Source: Panaeolus papilionaceus (taxonomy: Eukaryota; Basidiomycota; Agaricomycetes; Agaricales). From it: a stretch of DNA of 64,000 bases. Each line of letters starts with the position of its first letter. The first letter of the stretch is position 1. Below are positions 20,656 through 31,891 of the stretch, one piece after another. The stretch covers positions 434,001 through 498,000 of the forward strand of contig JADNRZ010000011.1 of assembly GCA_015501605.1 (NCBI GenBank), given 5' to 3'. The notes beneath the pieces were generated by a model that ran no database searches, was not told the origin of the DNA, and was given only the letters and a program-made list of their open reading frames with translations. A program made the translations under genes and the position numbers.

Positions 20656-23600
20656 TTAAGGATCATCGGGGAGCTCGTCAACGTCGTGGTCATGGTGCTC
20701 ATCATCCTCACTGTCCTCGTCATCCTCGTCCCCCTCGTCCTCGTCCTCGTCCTCTCCCCTCTCGGCGACTTTGGTGCAGTTGATATTAACGGAGGACGTG
20801 GCAAGGGTAGAGGGGGGGAGTGGGGGAGTGTCACTTTGTCCAGCCGTTTCAGTCAGAGGCGCCTCCCACTGATCTTTGAACACGGCCCTTAGCCCACGCT
20901 GAATCTCCGATTGATAAAGGGCGTAGGACTTCAGCCCCTCCGCGAGGGCGGGGTCATCAACCATCCTTTCCCCTACCCGATCCTTCCACCATTTCTCTTT
21001 CCACCCCAAATATTCCAATGCCCTACGCATCTCCTCCTTGAGGAGAAGAACTTCCTCTGTCCCTCTGTTCGCTCTTGCCCTGCTTTTCCCCCACTCAACC
21101 TTCAGCAAGGAGTCGTCCTCTTTCACCATGGAGTCGTCTTCCGTGCTGCATTGACGTTGTCTTGGCGCCAACCATATCCAAGACAAGGTACGTCGTGTTT
21201 CTCCTGTTCCATCTCGACGCGAACTCTCCACAGGAGTCAGACTAAAATCGTCCGTCTCCATGCGATCACTTTCCTCTCCCTCTCCCCTCCCCTCCCCCCC
21301 TCCCTCAACCACACCATCCTCAACCGTGCCTCGACGACCAGAAGAAACCTTCGCCTCCCCGTCGTGAAAGGTACGAATGTCTTCATCAGCCAAAACCCGC
21401 AAGACATCCTCCCACTCTCCACCGCCGCTTAGCAATTGCTTGGCCTCTCTTGCTTCCCGATATTTCACCACAGCGGCGCGCGCCTTGTCGTGAATGCGAT
21501 CGATGATGGCTCTTGAGCGAGTGCCCTCCCTCTGCCCACGGACGTTCTTATTCTTGAAGGCGATGAGGCGGCTCTTCAAAGTAAGAGCATGTCGAAGATT
21601 GTCGAGGGCGTCAAAGCATTGTCGTGTACGTAGCGTTTCCTCGATGTTGGGAAGCGTGGAGTGACAAATGAGGAGCCTAGACTCGGCCTCGATTTTTGAT
21701 GGCAACCAGAGAACGTGATCCTCTGGATGCTCGGCATTTTCGAGGGGGCCGTGTTGAGTTCGATATGACAAAAGACCTGGGACGTAGATAGGAAGTAAGA
21801 GCTCCCATCCCCTGATCCTGGCGCGTAGTTGATTGCGTTGCTCAATCAGACCCCCTTCTTGTCGAGCAACGGCACTGGTCGGGGTGTCCTTTGCAAGTCG
21901 CCTGACTCGTCGCCTACAGACGTGAAAGTGAGAGGTTATATTAGGCATATATAGTCACGAATACATATTTACTTACTGTGTATCTTCAATGTCGAGTCCC
22001 ATGATGATAAAGGAAGTAGGACTGGTTTCGTGAAGCACCTGGCCCCCCTCCGCTAAGCGCTTCTCCTCTTCCTTGAGCAGATCACGTCGGGTTTCAGCCT
22101 CCGACATCTCTGAACATGACAGTTAGATAAGAGTCATAAGAAATTGAATCCCCGTACTCACCGACATCCTCGTATTCAAAAGGATTTTCAGCGGTCTTTG
22201 GATGGTTGGAATCGTTTTCCCAACGTTCACAGATGAGCTCCCATTCTTCAGTCATTTCCGGTTCGAGTGCTTCTGTTAGGCTTTTGTGAGCTTCGACTTG
22301 AATGTTGCGATGAGCAACTGCGGCCTTGTATTTCCGTCTATAAGTATCCCCCAAGCTAATGTACTTCAACCAATTCCAGAAATTGAAATTGTCGTCTAAG
22401 ATAAGGTGCCGAGACCCGGGACCATGTGTTTTCGTTGAGTTTCCCAGTGCGTTGTGACTTGCCCAAACTCGCTCCGGAACCTCGAAATCTGATAGACCAA
22501 CTCCAGTGATATAGTTGAGCGAGTATTGTTGATGGTTAGCAGCTTCATGCATGGGCTCATGCAACTTCGGAATCGCAGGTGTGAGGGTGATTTTTGCCGG
22601 ATCAGGGGTATCCAGGTGCTTAGGCCATTCCTCGGCTGTTAATTGACTTGAGAGATTTGTGAACCATTGGCACGCGATGTCGTAGCTAATCATGATATTG
22701 GTCAACCCAGATTTAACAAAGTCCCTGATACCAGACACAAATACATAATCCATGTTGGCATATCTTTGCAAGAATTAACCATAAGCTGGTGCTGTCGATG
22801 CAGGACAAGTAAAATGTACGAACCGTTCACCCTTGATCAAGTTCCCGACGCCGAGGGGCAGGATCATCTCCGATCGTCCACAAAACAACCCTCCAACACC
22901 GGTGTAGCGAAGCCCTCTTGTGAAACGAGTATTGGCCTGAGCGATGGCCTGAAAGCCTACACATGTGCTAATCTGGGTGTCCGGTCAGAATTATGATTGG
23001 TTCAAACATGTTCAATTAAATGTCAGAACTCACGTCAGCTCCACTAGCCATCGTCTGCGCGTACTGCTCGTACTTCTTAGGGTGAATCATGAATGCCCAG
23101 CCCGTACCCAACCCTGGGTCCTGGCTATAACTTGACACGAGCTGGTTCTTGAGACGAAAATTGGCGTCCATACACGTATACGCCCGATAGAGATACCTGA
23201 AAGACCGCAAATAGTAAGTCAATACAATCTGTAGGGTTTGAGGGATAATACAACGACGTACCGCAAGGTTGGTGGTGCCTCTTTCCAGTTGTTGGGGAGG
23301 TTGATACCTGGTCGTGGACACGAAGGACATGGAACCGCAATCTCCCCTGGTTTAGTGGCGAGAACACCCCCTGGATCGTGAGCTCGTCCTGCTCTCTTCA
23401 ACATATGAAGATGCCTCCATTGAATGAATATCCGCAAGAGCGCGCGATACTTTGACTTAAGTTTCATCAACCCAGATCCGTCAGTCAGCTTCTCAAGGGC
23501 GCGATAGAGATCGTAGAACGATCCTTTGGTTGTAAGGGAGATGGTATGTAGAAGGTCGAGGACTTCAAATGTGGCGCATGTCTTGATCACAATCTGAGAT

Positions 23601-24506
23601 GAGGGGTAGATTTGTCGGCGAAGGAGTTGAATGTGTTGTGGCTGCTGTTTACTACAGCCGCAGTAGTCGAAGGCAATGTCATGAAATCCGTTGGTGTGAA
23701 GGACGAGGAGGGATTGATGGCAGGGGACTGGGGAACGACAAGTTCCAGTATGGTTCAGCTGTACTCGTAAGCCGAGAGATTTGAGGGAAACAGAGACGAA
23801 AGTATTCCCAGTCCACTTCTGTTGACTAGATGAGAAGAAAGACAAAGCTGAGAGCAGAGAACACACCTGAATGCGATGGAAGGGGAGCTTCCTGTGTCTT
23901 TTCACACAACAACCCTGACATATCAGCTCAGGGTGCAGACAACCTGACTCGCATCGAAACTCCGGCTTTCCCGGCGTTTCTCGTCCTCGCGATATACAGT
24001 CGGGGCACTTCTTACTTTCTATGAAGTCGCCCCTACCCTCCCATCTCAGCAACTCGTCGAGATACAAAGATCTGTAGTTGTCTGTCCAAAACTGATTTGG
24101 ACGACGCTGAAGTAGGTTTTAGATTAAGCCACTCGTGGCAATCTGCTATTAATAGACTCACTGATAGCAGACTTCGTTGCTTTTTCTTCTTGACAGGCTT
24201 TGTTGCCTGGCGCGGTTCAATCTCAACATCTTCCTCAATCAACTGATCCACCCAATCTCCGCTTTCTTCCAGCCCGTAGTCATTGTTATCGAAGGGGGTC
24301 CACGCCGTAGCTGCCAGCCACCGGTGTAGGGATGATCCAATGCGCAAATGATCCTTGCGACCTAATCCAATGTAATTGCCTGTGCGAAGTGTTTGAGCTT
24401 GGCTGGCCGAGATCGCCCCAAAGCCGTCTTCAGTGAATGGGATGGAGAATTTGACGGCTCCGCCAATGGATGAGGAATTGTAACGGCGTTTCTTGGGTTG
24501 AGACAT
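20656..24506 (-). CDS. CxC2-type KDZ transposase
   Basis: Eight exons by GT/AG and phase: about 24506-24162, 24106-23867, 23818-23262, 23196-23034, 22972-22823, 22763-22162, 22109-21977 and 21913-20656, giving roughly 1,148 residues with no stop. Exon 2 holds RRPNQFWTDNYRSLYLDELL and the CxC2 cluster (CPDC, FRCESGC, ICQGCC, a predicted zinc fold), continued in exon 3 by DYCGC and PCPSCPRPGINLP. The catalytic part follows: MDANFRLKNQLV (first Asp), SYDIACQW (second Asp), HEPMH, GVGLSDFEVPERVWA (Glu), and GPGSRHLILDDNFNFWNW. The C-terminus is charged and ends in a long acidic tail. It cuts and pastes its own element. All recognised motifs are present, so it may be functional. Confidence 0.92.
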
Positions 24507-24509
24507 GAT

Positions 24510-25200
24510 GATGTCGAGACTCAGAGAGGGAAGAAAGAAGTTTAATTTTGAACATGTGACAAATCTGGAGTTTCTTCATGATGCATGATTTACTACATGT
24601 AATTCTAACAAGTATCTTGCGTTGTACGCATGAAAATAATATCTGACCAAGGAACATTAGCTACAGATACTAAGGGAATCTTTAAATAGAAAGAAAAGTG
24701 ATACATGACACACAGAGGGAGTATATGGTTCCCAAGTGCCATGCGTGGTGATTTCGTGACAAATGACAGCAACCTATTGTCCTTTATACATTGTTTTTGG
24801 CGTAAGTCAGGCGCAAAACTTGGTATATAACATCCTTGGAGTAGATAGAAGTGATTTAAAAAAAGTTTCCATTAAATATTTCTGGGACACCAACAATACA
24901 CTGGTTCGATGATAGAATGACATGGGTAACTGTGAACTCATCGTTGGCCGTTTGTGTGTTTTTCGGAAGTTGGTAAGTTTTAGTTTTTTTTACATATTTA
25001 TGAAGCCTTAATAGTTTGAATTCAAGTCCGCACATTTAAAACCAGCATATGGCGATATAAAGAGCACAATCGCAAAACTTAATTCAACGGAGAGTGGATT
25101 TCGTGTTTGAAGCCGGCTCTGATTACCATAAAAGGCAGCTCATTAAGCTCGATCCATAAATAGATCGCCCAAGGGCGCAGTCGTATTTCTATCCGTTGAT
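24510..25200. promoter_or_regulatory. Divergent intergenic region, KDZ transposase and basic passenger gene
   Basis: About 700 bp of AT-rich sequence between two genes that point away from each other. I see no ORF of interest. It presumably holds both promoters, though no clear paired TATA boxes were identified. Confidence 0.4.
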
Positions 25201-25205
25201 AATTC

Positions 25206-25701
25206 ATGACTCGTACAAAGTGTCTAAAAGCGCAAAAGAAAAAGCGTCTAGAAGCACGAAAGAAGTATTACTACAGGTATGTTCCCTTCGGATTAGAACT
25301 GTGTCAAGTATTTTATATTGATGCATATTCTTTCATCGTAGCAATGTTATGGCGGAAAGGAAGAGGGCACGGGAATTCGCTGAGCGGTAAGAGTATTCAG
25401 CACCCACAGGAGGTTTTGCTATTGACTTGTGTGTAGACGAAAAAAGGAGGAATCCTCAGAAGCCAGAGCGCTCCGACTGGCCAGACATCGTGAGGCCCAG
25501 GCCCGTTACAGAAAGGTTAATCAGCGGCAGCTTGCAATCAACGAATACCAGAGACGGTACATATTGAACTCACTTTTCAGCCCTCCATTTCTCAATTTAA
25601 CCTATTTTAGTCGAAAAGCTTTCCTAGCGAGAGAGCGGGAGGCCGACGAGGAAGAGTTCCAGAGGTTGATGAATGCCCAGGACTCGGATGAGGAGTCTTA
25701 G
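25206..25701 (+). CDS. Small basic coiled-coil protein, KDZ passenger
   Basis: Four exons by GT/AG and phase (25206-25276, 25342-25386, 25437-25556, 25611-25701) give 108 residues in an unbroken frame. The product is very rich in Lys, Arg and Glu (KAQKKKRLEARKKYYY, AERKRAREFAERRKKEE, RHREAQARYRKVNQRQ) with an acidic C-terminus. The pattern suggests a long helix and nucleic-acid contact. Similar short Arg/Lys/Ala-rich proteins occur widely in Agaricomycete genomes, to my knowledge without assigned function. It could assist transposition. No catalytic domain is visible. Confidence 0.65.
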
Positions 25702-26141
25702 ATACCTCTTAGGTCAGAAATGAGCTAGTTCGTTGCGTTCAAGAAGAAATCACATCATTTTTTCGTGTTCCACAAATTTTCAAGGTCCGTGAATCGTATG
25801 ATGATCATAGCAAGCGGGATATATTTGCATTATCATAAGACATAGCCATGCTAAAATACCATAAGGGTTAAAACAAGCATCGGATGACCATAAAGAAAAA
25901 GGAGAAGCATAAACAACTTGAGAGTGAAAAAGGACAATAAAAAAGAGAAAAAAAGGAGGCGTCACATATAAGAAGAGAAGGGGAAGAGGCATAGATGGAT
26001 AGATAACATGAGGATATGAAAATGGGGAAGGGGCTTAGACGAGTGTGGAAACGGAAAAAGAAACAGAAAAAGAAAACCTGAAATAAGCGATATCAGCATT
26101 TGTGAATGATACCGAAGCTAAGACAATCCGTACCTCGTGAT
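25702..26141. other. Intergenic stretch inside the KDZ element
   Basis: A purine-rich plus strand (AAAAGGAGAAG-like runs at 25890-26075) without a supported gene. It separates two genes that converge here (25701 on plus, 26142 on minus). Confidence 0.4.
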
Positions 26142-27239
26142 TCAAACATCACTACTGAGGATGAATGCTTCAGCCCTCAAGCTTTCCTCCAGGTGGGCGC
26201 AGATCTCCTCCTGAATTTGTTGCCTTCGCCGCTCGGCTGCCTCTGCCGCCATACTTCGTATCTCCTCAATGGTTGGTTCAGTAGAACTCTGCGCTGGTTG
26301 AACCTCCTCTTGAGCTTCCTCCGTATCATCGGTTCCCGGTATTGCTAGTCGGTCGTCCTCAGGTGTTGCTGGTTGGACAGCTTCCGGTGTAACAGGGGTT
26401 GCTGCGTTTAAGCGCAAGATTGTGGAAGCCGACGGCTGGATGAGAAATGAGGGTGGTGCGTCCCGTGCCAAGGTAGGAGATGAGAAAATGAGTGATTGGA
26501 TCGACTCAGTTTCCTCAGAAGGCTCATCGCTGCGTTCGTGACGAGTTGCCACTAATTCGGCACGATGTGCGGCAATTTGTCGCTGCAGGGGAGTTTCGGA
26601 GGTTGATGAATAGCGAGTGCGAACATTACGGGTCGTAGGGGAGGTGCTGCGGGCTCGACGCGACGTTGATGGGAGGGAAACAGTGGCGTTGGGAAGGGAC
26701 ATTCGGGGGCGTGATGCTGAGGAGGGGAAAGCTGATGAAGTAGAGGGGAAAGCGGAGGTGGATGTGGAGGGGAAAGCGGAGGTAGAAGAGGAGGCGGAGG
26801 GGATAGCGGGAGTGGAGGGGATGGTAGTGGATGGTTCGTCATCCGATGAGACGTCCACGTCTGAGATATCCCAAACCCTGGAGCCCCAGGCAGAATGACC
26901 CCAGTGAGGCAGGGCATTCCTCTCAAATTCGCTCCATGGCGAGGCCTCGGTTACCCACGGATTGTCGTCATCGGCAGCGGGTTGGTTTGAGCTCGTTGAG
27001 GTGGAGGGTTGGGCGGAACTAGTCGAGCTGGAGGGTTGGGTGGAGCTGGTTGAGCTCGGCGCTTGCGGCTGGATAGGGGAGGAGCCAACGAAGATGGGTT
27101 GACTGGGAGTATCGCCGATGCCTGGCGTCGTGGCTCTACGAGCCATGGTTTTACGAGTCCGTCTAGGCATAATAGCAAAGGTCAGTAATGGTTTGGGAGA
27201 AAAGATTGAGTCGAGATAGTTACTTTTTGAATCTCGCAA
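26142..27239 (-). CDS. Ser/Thr/Pro-rich low-complexity protein, KDZ passenger
   Basis: An intronless frame of 365 codons. An inner ATG near 27170 (MPRRTRKTMARR) is a better start, as it follows a weak leader and gives a basic N-terminus. The middle is built of Ser-Thr-Ser-Ser and Ser-Thr-Ser-Ala-Phe-Pro repeats. A conserved-looking island reads DNPWVTEASPWSEFERNALPHWG. The C-terminus is a helical Glu/Arg segment (EEIRSMAAEAAERRRQQIQEE). I do not recognise the family. It is likely disordered with a coiled-coil end. It is divergent to the HMG-like gene at 27440, so the two may share a promoter. Confidence 0.55.
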   Translation of the reverse strand: MRDSKSNYLDSIFSPKPLLTFAIMPRRTRKTMARRATTPGIGDTPSQPIFVGSSPIQPQAPSSTSSTQPSSSTSSAQPSTSTSSNQPAADDDNPWVTEASPWSEFERNALPHWGHSAWGSRVWDISDVDVSSDDEPSTTIPSTPAIPSASSSTSAFPSTSTSAFPSTSSAFPSSASRPRMSLPNATVSLPSTSRRARSTSPTTRNVRTRYSSTSETPLQRQIAAHRAELVATRHERSDEPSEETESIQSLIFSSPTLARDAPPSFLIQPSASTILRLNAATPVTPEAVQPATPEDDRLAIPGTDDTEEAQEEVQPAQSSTEPTIEEIRSMAAEAAERRRQQIQEEICAHLEESLRAEAFILSSDV

Positions 27240-27439
27240 TCACTTCTTGGCAGAAGCAACATCTTGGTTCGCAGATCACATCATCCATATGGTGGCTTGC
27301 GGTTCGACTCGTAACCAAGAAAGATCAAACTGAATTTGAATAAAGCATGACTTCGTTAGTATTTGAACTCATAAGATACCAATTTGTGCGTACCCGTCAT
27401 CCGTCCATTGTCACCTGCTCCCCGCCCCAAAATTAAACT

Positions 27440-29454
27440 ATGCCTACCTATGCCTTCACTGGTGCCCGTAAAGACTTTCTTGAGTCCAAGCGGCCTTACT
27501 ACGACGCGTCCTATGACATCGGCGATGCCAAGAACGCATTGGCCAACATCTTGCGTATCTACTGCACGGTTTTCCCTCTATCCTTGCCAATCGACGAGGA
27601 ACCAACACCAGAAGAGATCACAGCGATTTTGGCACAGGTGCAACCGGAGACACGAGACGCAGAGGAAGAGGAGTTGGATGAATCGGACTATTCTCCAGAT
27701 GAGTGGAGGAAGATGATGAGGGAGCGTGAGGCTAAACGCAAGGCGTTGTTGAAGTTACAGAGCGTAAGTGATTATTTGGTTCATCCCCCAAAACAAACAA
27801 CGAACAATTTCCTTCCATAGCAATTCCAAGGTTGGTTCAGCTATTGCTACATCAAGACCCGTGCTGCTCTCAAACGCAAAGAAACTGCTCAGAAAGACCA
27901 CCCATTCGCTCACCTTTTTCGACTCCTAGAAGGGAACCCCAAGAAACCGCGACAACGAGCAGCCATCAATGTCTGGAGACAGGGTTTCAGTGTGGCAATA
28001 GAGGAGGCAGCAACAAAGGCGGTGACGGATGCGAAGGGAAACTTGAGCAAGGACCTCGCTGGGGTGAGGGCCAAAACGGCCAAGGAAATGTTTGACGCCC
28101 TCCCTGAGGAGGATCGGGAACATTACCTTATGTTGGCTAAGGAGGAACATAAGGCTGCACTTGCTGCTTACAAGGCTGAGCAGCTACAGGGACCGTCAAC
28201 AACGCCAGAAGCCCGTCAAAAGTAAGTATTATTATTTATTACGGACCAGTTAGCAATCTAACACAACTACTAGGTGTATTGAGGCGCTGATTCGCGTTAT
28301 CCAGCCTCTTTTGGACGCGATTGTAGAGGCTACAGGGTGGAGAGTCTCCTTGATCGCAGGGGGACCAGAACCGTCTAAGAATGGGCAGATGAGCCTCATA
28401 ATGTGAGTGTCATCATCCTTGTTTCTATACAATTAACTCACCTGCACTAGGATCCATAGCGGTACGACAATCGGGGAGGTCAAAATGGACTGGGGACGGT
28501 TCGACCATAAGGGCATCACAGAGATCGTAATGCCCATGTTTGGTGATTTCTTGAGGAAGTGTTACTGTACGTGGCTCGTTTCCCTCTACCATTGAACATT
28601 ACTAACCCCTTACTGCTCTTTGTACAGCCGTCGCCGAGTGCCAAGGTCGCACCCTCAACAACTCTAATGCGGAGGAGACGACTGTCGTCTCTCCCCCTCC
28701 TCCACCACCTGTCGTCTCTCCCCCTCCTCCACCGCCTGTCGTCTCCCCCCCTCCTCCACCATCTGTCATCTCCCCCCCTCCTCCACCATCTGTCGTCTCT
28801 CCCCCACCTCCATCGCCTGTCGTCTCTCCACCACTTATTATCTCTCCCCAATCTCCACCTGTCGTCTCACCCTCACTGGTTGCCTCTACTCTGGTCATTC
28901 CCTCTGTGTCATCCCCTCCTGAGCTTCTTTCACAAGCAACCGCCTCCAACCCCGCATCTACACGTGTTGAATCCCGATCCCGCTCTCCCTCTCTTGCACC
29001 ACCCAGTCGGACTCCATCACCCCTACCAACACTGCGTACTTCACCCAGTCCACCCATCCCACAGCCCTCGCACATTTCAGCAGCGCAGGTGATTATCAAC
29101 CAACATCTACCACCCAGCACGAGCAGTACGGATGGTGCCACTGGCAAGCGAGCTGCTGAAAGCACGGTGGAGTCATTGCGCGAGGAAGTGGGAGTAAAAG
29201 GGGGGAAGAAACAGAAGACCGCCAGAGGGAGCAAGAGAGTATCGACGAGACAGGAAGCTGCAAAGGCCGCCGCTCTGGGCGACTCCACCACCTCAGGTCC
29301 ATCTACCGTCGAACCAGCAACGAACACGCCACACCCTTCGTGGTTTGTGGACGCAATGGACCTGTTTGTCAAAGGTGCTGCGGGATTAGCGGGAGCAGGT
29401 GGTCCGTTGGATGCAGCGTGGATAGAGTGTGTGGAGGCTTATTCCTCTTTCTAG
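27440..29454 (+). CDS. KDZ-associated multi-exon protein with Pro-rich linker (premature stop likely)
   Basis: Five exons fit phase: 27440-27763, 27821-28221, 28274-28402, 28451-28566 and 28628-29454. The N-terminus (MPTYAFTGARKDFLESKRPYY) and the region RQRAAINVWRQGF...EMFDALPEEDREHYLMLAKEEH resemble an HMG-box-like fold in proteins that accompany KDZ elements in Agaricomycetes. This is recalled, not searched. Then come a region of MSLIMIHSG...VKMDWGRFD, five near-identical PPPPPxVxS repeats (28680-28820), and a basic bipartite segment (GKRAAES...KGGKKQK). TAG at 29452-29454 ends the frame, but the same frame continues open to 29853 (EFWTWWTSLQPEWRVDNG, GVNGVLSVVAALFFWG). That part is expected in the family, so the stop is probably a mutation. 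Confidence 0.7.
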
Positions 29455-29853
29455 AGGAACCAAGGATTTGGCCCCGAAAAGGACAAGCGACTCCCTGCGC
29501 GTTTCCGTCCAACGGTAGTCAAGGACTGGGTGGCAAGAGGGCGAACTCGCAACAAGGCGTGGCGTCCAAAGGATTTGGTCCCTACGGAATTCAAGACCGA
29601 ATTTTGGACGTGGTGGACAAGCCTTCAGCCTGAATGGCGAGTTGACAACGGCGCGGTGATCACAGGGAGGGTAGATGGGGATTGGTCACCTCTCGTTGTC
29701 CCTGGTGTCAACGGGGTGTTGAGCGTTGTTGCAGCGCTCTTCTTCTGGGGGTTGGAGGCACAGGACAAGCGAGCGCCTCGAGACGCATGGTTGGTTGCTG
29801 TGCGGGATTGTACTACAGCATTCCAAAAGCTCGCAGCTGTCCCTTCTACTTAG
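29455..29853 (+). pseudogene. C-terminal part of the KDZ-associated protein beyond the stop
   Basis: In frame with the preceding exon. Reads RNQGFGPEKDKRLPARFRP, a Trp-rich WTWWTSLQPEWR motif and GVNGVLSVVAALFFWGLEA, ending in TAG at 29853. Either readthrough or one base change at 29452 would join it. Confidence 0.65.
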
Positions 29854-29859
29854 ATAGAA

Positions 29860-30633
29860 AGCCATCTCTCGTTCTGTGTCTTTTTTGTTCTCTTTATTGC
29901 ATGCCGTGTTCTTCCGACTTGTCTTTTGATTCTTTTTTATGCTTTTTAATTTTATTGTACGCTTATATATATTTTTCAAATAATAATTTTTATTGATGAA
30001 CTCTTATTGACGGTGTGCAGAAAGGTATGAATAACAAAGGTAACCAGTCAGAGGTTGTGACCAGAACACGGAAGTAATAGTATTACCCTCTGAGTTATAT
30101 TTAGAACATCATCCAAGACGCTCAAGCCGCATCCATCCATTGTGGGTGTCTGGAGAGCCCAAAATTCACGTATGTTGACTTTTATTGGCTGAAATGACAA
30201 TGTATTGGTTATTGAACATGCACGAGTAAATGCTGTAGCTGGATGAAGGGTGTAGCTACAATTCTAAGTAAATTCTAAAAATAGAACGTCATCCGAACAG
30301 ATGTTTTGGCATCCACCTGTTCCAAAGGCCGGACACTGCCGCACCTACCCAAAAAGAGTGTGAAATATTCCCATGAATATATATTTAAACCCTGAGCCTG
30401 GTGCACGTCGTGGTCATCGTGCCAGACAGTGAGCAAGCATCCCCAACACTGAGTCGGGCATTGTTTAGCATTGTTTACTGATGGCGGGCGGCGGGCAGTC
30501 AATAATAAGCATACAACAACCCTACAGGTGCTGCCAGTAAGAGAACACAGTGACTGCTAATTGACAGTCCATGTATAAAGTGCCTGCCTGTATAATGACA
30601 GTCAATTTTATAAAATAGTGGCCGCTACAGGTG
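29860..30633. repeat. KDZ right subterminal and terminal zone
   Basis: Non-coding. Contains the inverted copy (30273-30294) of 19763-19784, a GCATCCATCC/CATCCAAGACG set mirroring the left end, a CAGTGAGCAAGCATCC word, and TAATTGACAGTCC and ATGACAGTCAATTTT near the terminus. Confidence 0.7.
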
Positions 30634-30640
30634 TCAAACC

Positions 30641-31781
30641 TGGTCAAGTACTCAAACTCAAGGTCTCCATTTATGGACTCAAGCAATCTGGCAAACACTG
30701 GTACGAGGTACTATGCTCCATTCTCAAGGACTTTCAACTTGAACGCTGTGAACACGACCATGCAGTCTTTGTACGCCATCATCCTGATGGCGAAACCTCC
30801 ATCATCTTTGTCCACATTGATGACATGTCCCTCATCACCTCCAACTCCAGCAAAATGCGCATTCTTAAACGTCTCATCAAATCCAAGCTTGAAGTTACCG
30901 ACATGGGACCTATCTCTTGGTTTCTTGGCATAGAAGTCAAGCGTGATCGCTCTTGTGGCACCATCGCTCTTTCTCAACGCGCTTACCTGGAACAGATCAT
31001 CGCTCGTTACGGTTTCGCCGATGCCAAGCCTTCCGCTACACCTATGGACCCTAATGTCACCTTATCCAAGGATCAGGGACCCACCGACGCTCAAGGCATC
31101 GCTGAAATGCGAAACAAGCCCTATGCTGAGGCATTAGGCGCTCTCCAATATGCTTCTGTTGCCACTCGTCCTGACATCACCTTCACCTGTTCTCAACTTG
31201 CCCAATTCCTCCAGAACCCTGGAATCGCCCACTGGACCGCTCTCAAGCGTGTCTATCAGTATCTCAAAGGCGCTAAGGATCTTTGGCTTGTCTTAGGTCA
31301 TCAACATGATGAACCTCTCACTGGTTATTCCGATTCCGATGGCAGTTCCACTGAAGGCCGTCGCCCCATCTCCGGCTATGTCTTCCTCCTTCATGGCGGC
31401 GCCATTTCATGGTCTTCCAAGCGACAACCTCTCATCACTCTTTCCACTACCAAATCTGAATATGTCGCTCTCACTCATGCTGCAAAGGAAGCTGTCTGGC
31501 TTCGTGCTCTTTCGAAAGAACTCTTTGGCTCCGAACCATCTATCCCTATAGTTTCCGACAACCAGGGAGCCATCGCACTTGCCAAGGACGATCGCTATCA
31601 TGCTCGCACCAAACATATTGACATTCGCTTCCATTTTATTTGCTATACTATCGAGGAGGGTAAAATTCTTTTGACTTACTGTCCTACTGAAGATGTGACT
31701 GCCGATGTTCTTACCAAGGCCCTTCCTTCCATGAAACACAAACATTTCGCTTCTTCCATGGGTCTTCGTTTGATTGCTTAG
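30641..31781 (+). pseudogene. Copia-1 reverse transcriptase (rest) and RNase H
   Basis: Continues the frame broken at 19213: KPGQVLKLKVSIYGLKQSGKHWYE, then the catalytic VHIDDM box, FLGIEVKRD, and the RNase H residues in GYSDSDG, KSEYVAL, SDNQGAI and KHIDIRFHF. The stop is at 31779-31781, followed by about 110 bp to the 3' LTR. No stop or frameshift is seen in this piece. It is lost to function only because the gene is split. Confidence 0.92.
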
Positions 31782-31875
31782 ATGAGTTTTCTATTATCGC
31801 TTATTTTATCTCGTCCCTCGTCTATGCTTTCTTTCTTTATTTTCTATTTTGCAAACACGTCGTTTACTACACTTC

Positions 31876-31891
31876 CATGTTTGAAGGGGAG
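31876..31891 (+). other. Copia-1 polypurine tract
   Basis: GTTTGAAGGGGAG ends immediately before the 3' LTR at 31892, the expected site for plus-strand priming. Confidence 0.75.

Larger units (their letters stand above)
19214..30633. mobile_element. KDZ (Kyakuja-Dileera-Zisupton) DNA transposon with passenger genes, 11.4 kb
   Basis: Inserted in the Copia-1 RT with a 7-8 bp TSD. Left end AGCCTTAGCTGC and inverted right end CACCTGTAGCGGCC are imperfectly related. Both then share ATTTT.TAA and CTGTCA..ATACAG spacing. Subterminal zones contain GACTGTCA/TGACAGTC words and a perfect 22-bp inverted pair (19763-19784 / 30273-30294). It encodes a full CxC2-KDZ transposase plus three other genes. KDZ elements are known as large, lineage-expanded transposons of basidiomycetes. 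The open transposase suggests recent activity. Confidence 0.88.

Noticed and set aside
22667..22996. A 109-codon plus-strand frame
   Set aside because: It lies wholly antisense to transposase exons 5 and 6, which carry conserved KDZ motifs.
28602..29372. Long minus-strand Gly/Asp-rich frame with DDRWWRRG-like repeats
   Set aside because: It is the antisense of the Pro-rich repeat coding region. Its repeats mirror the PPPPPxVxS units.
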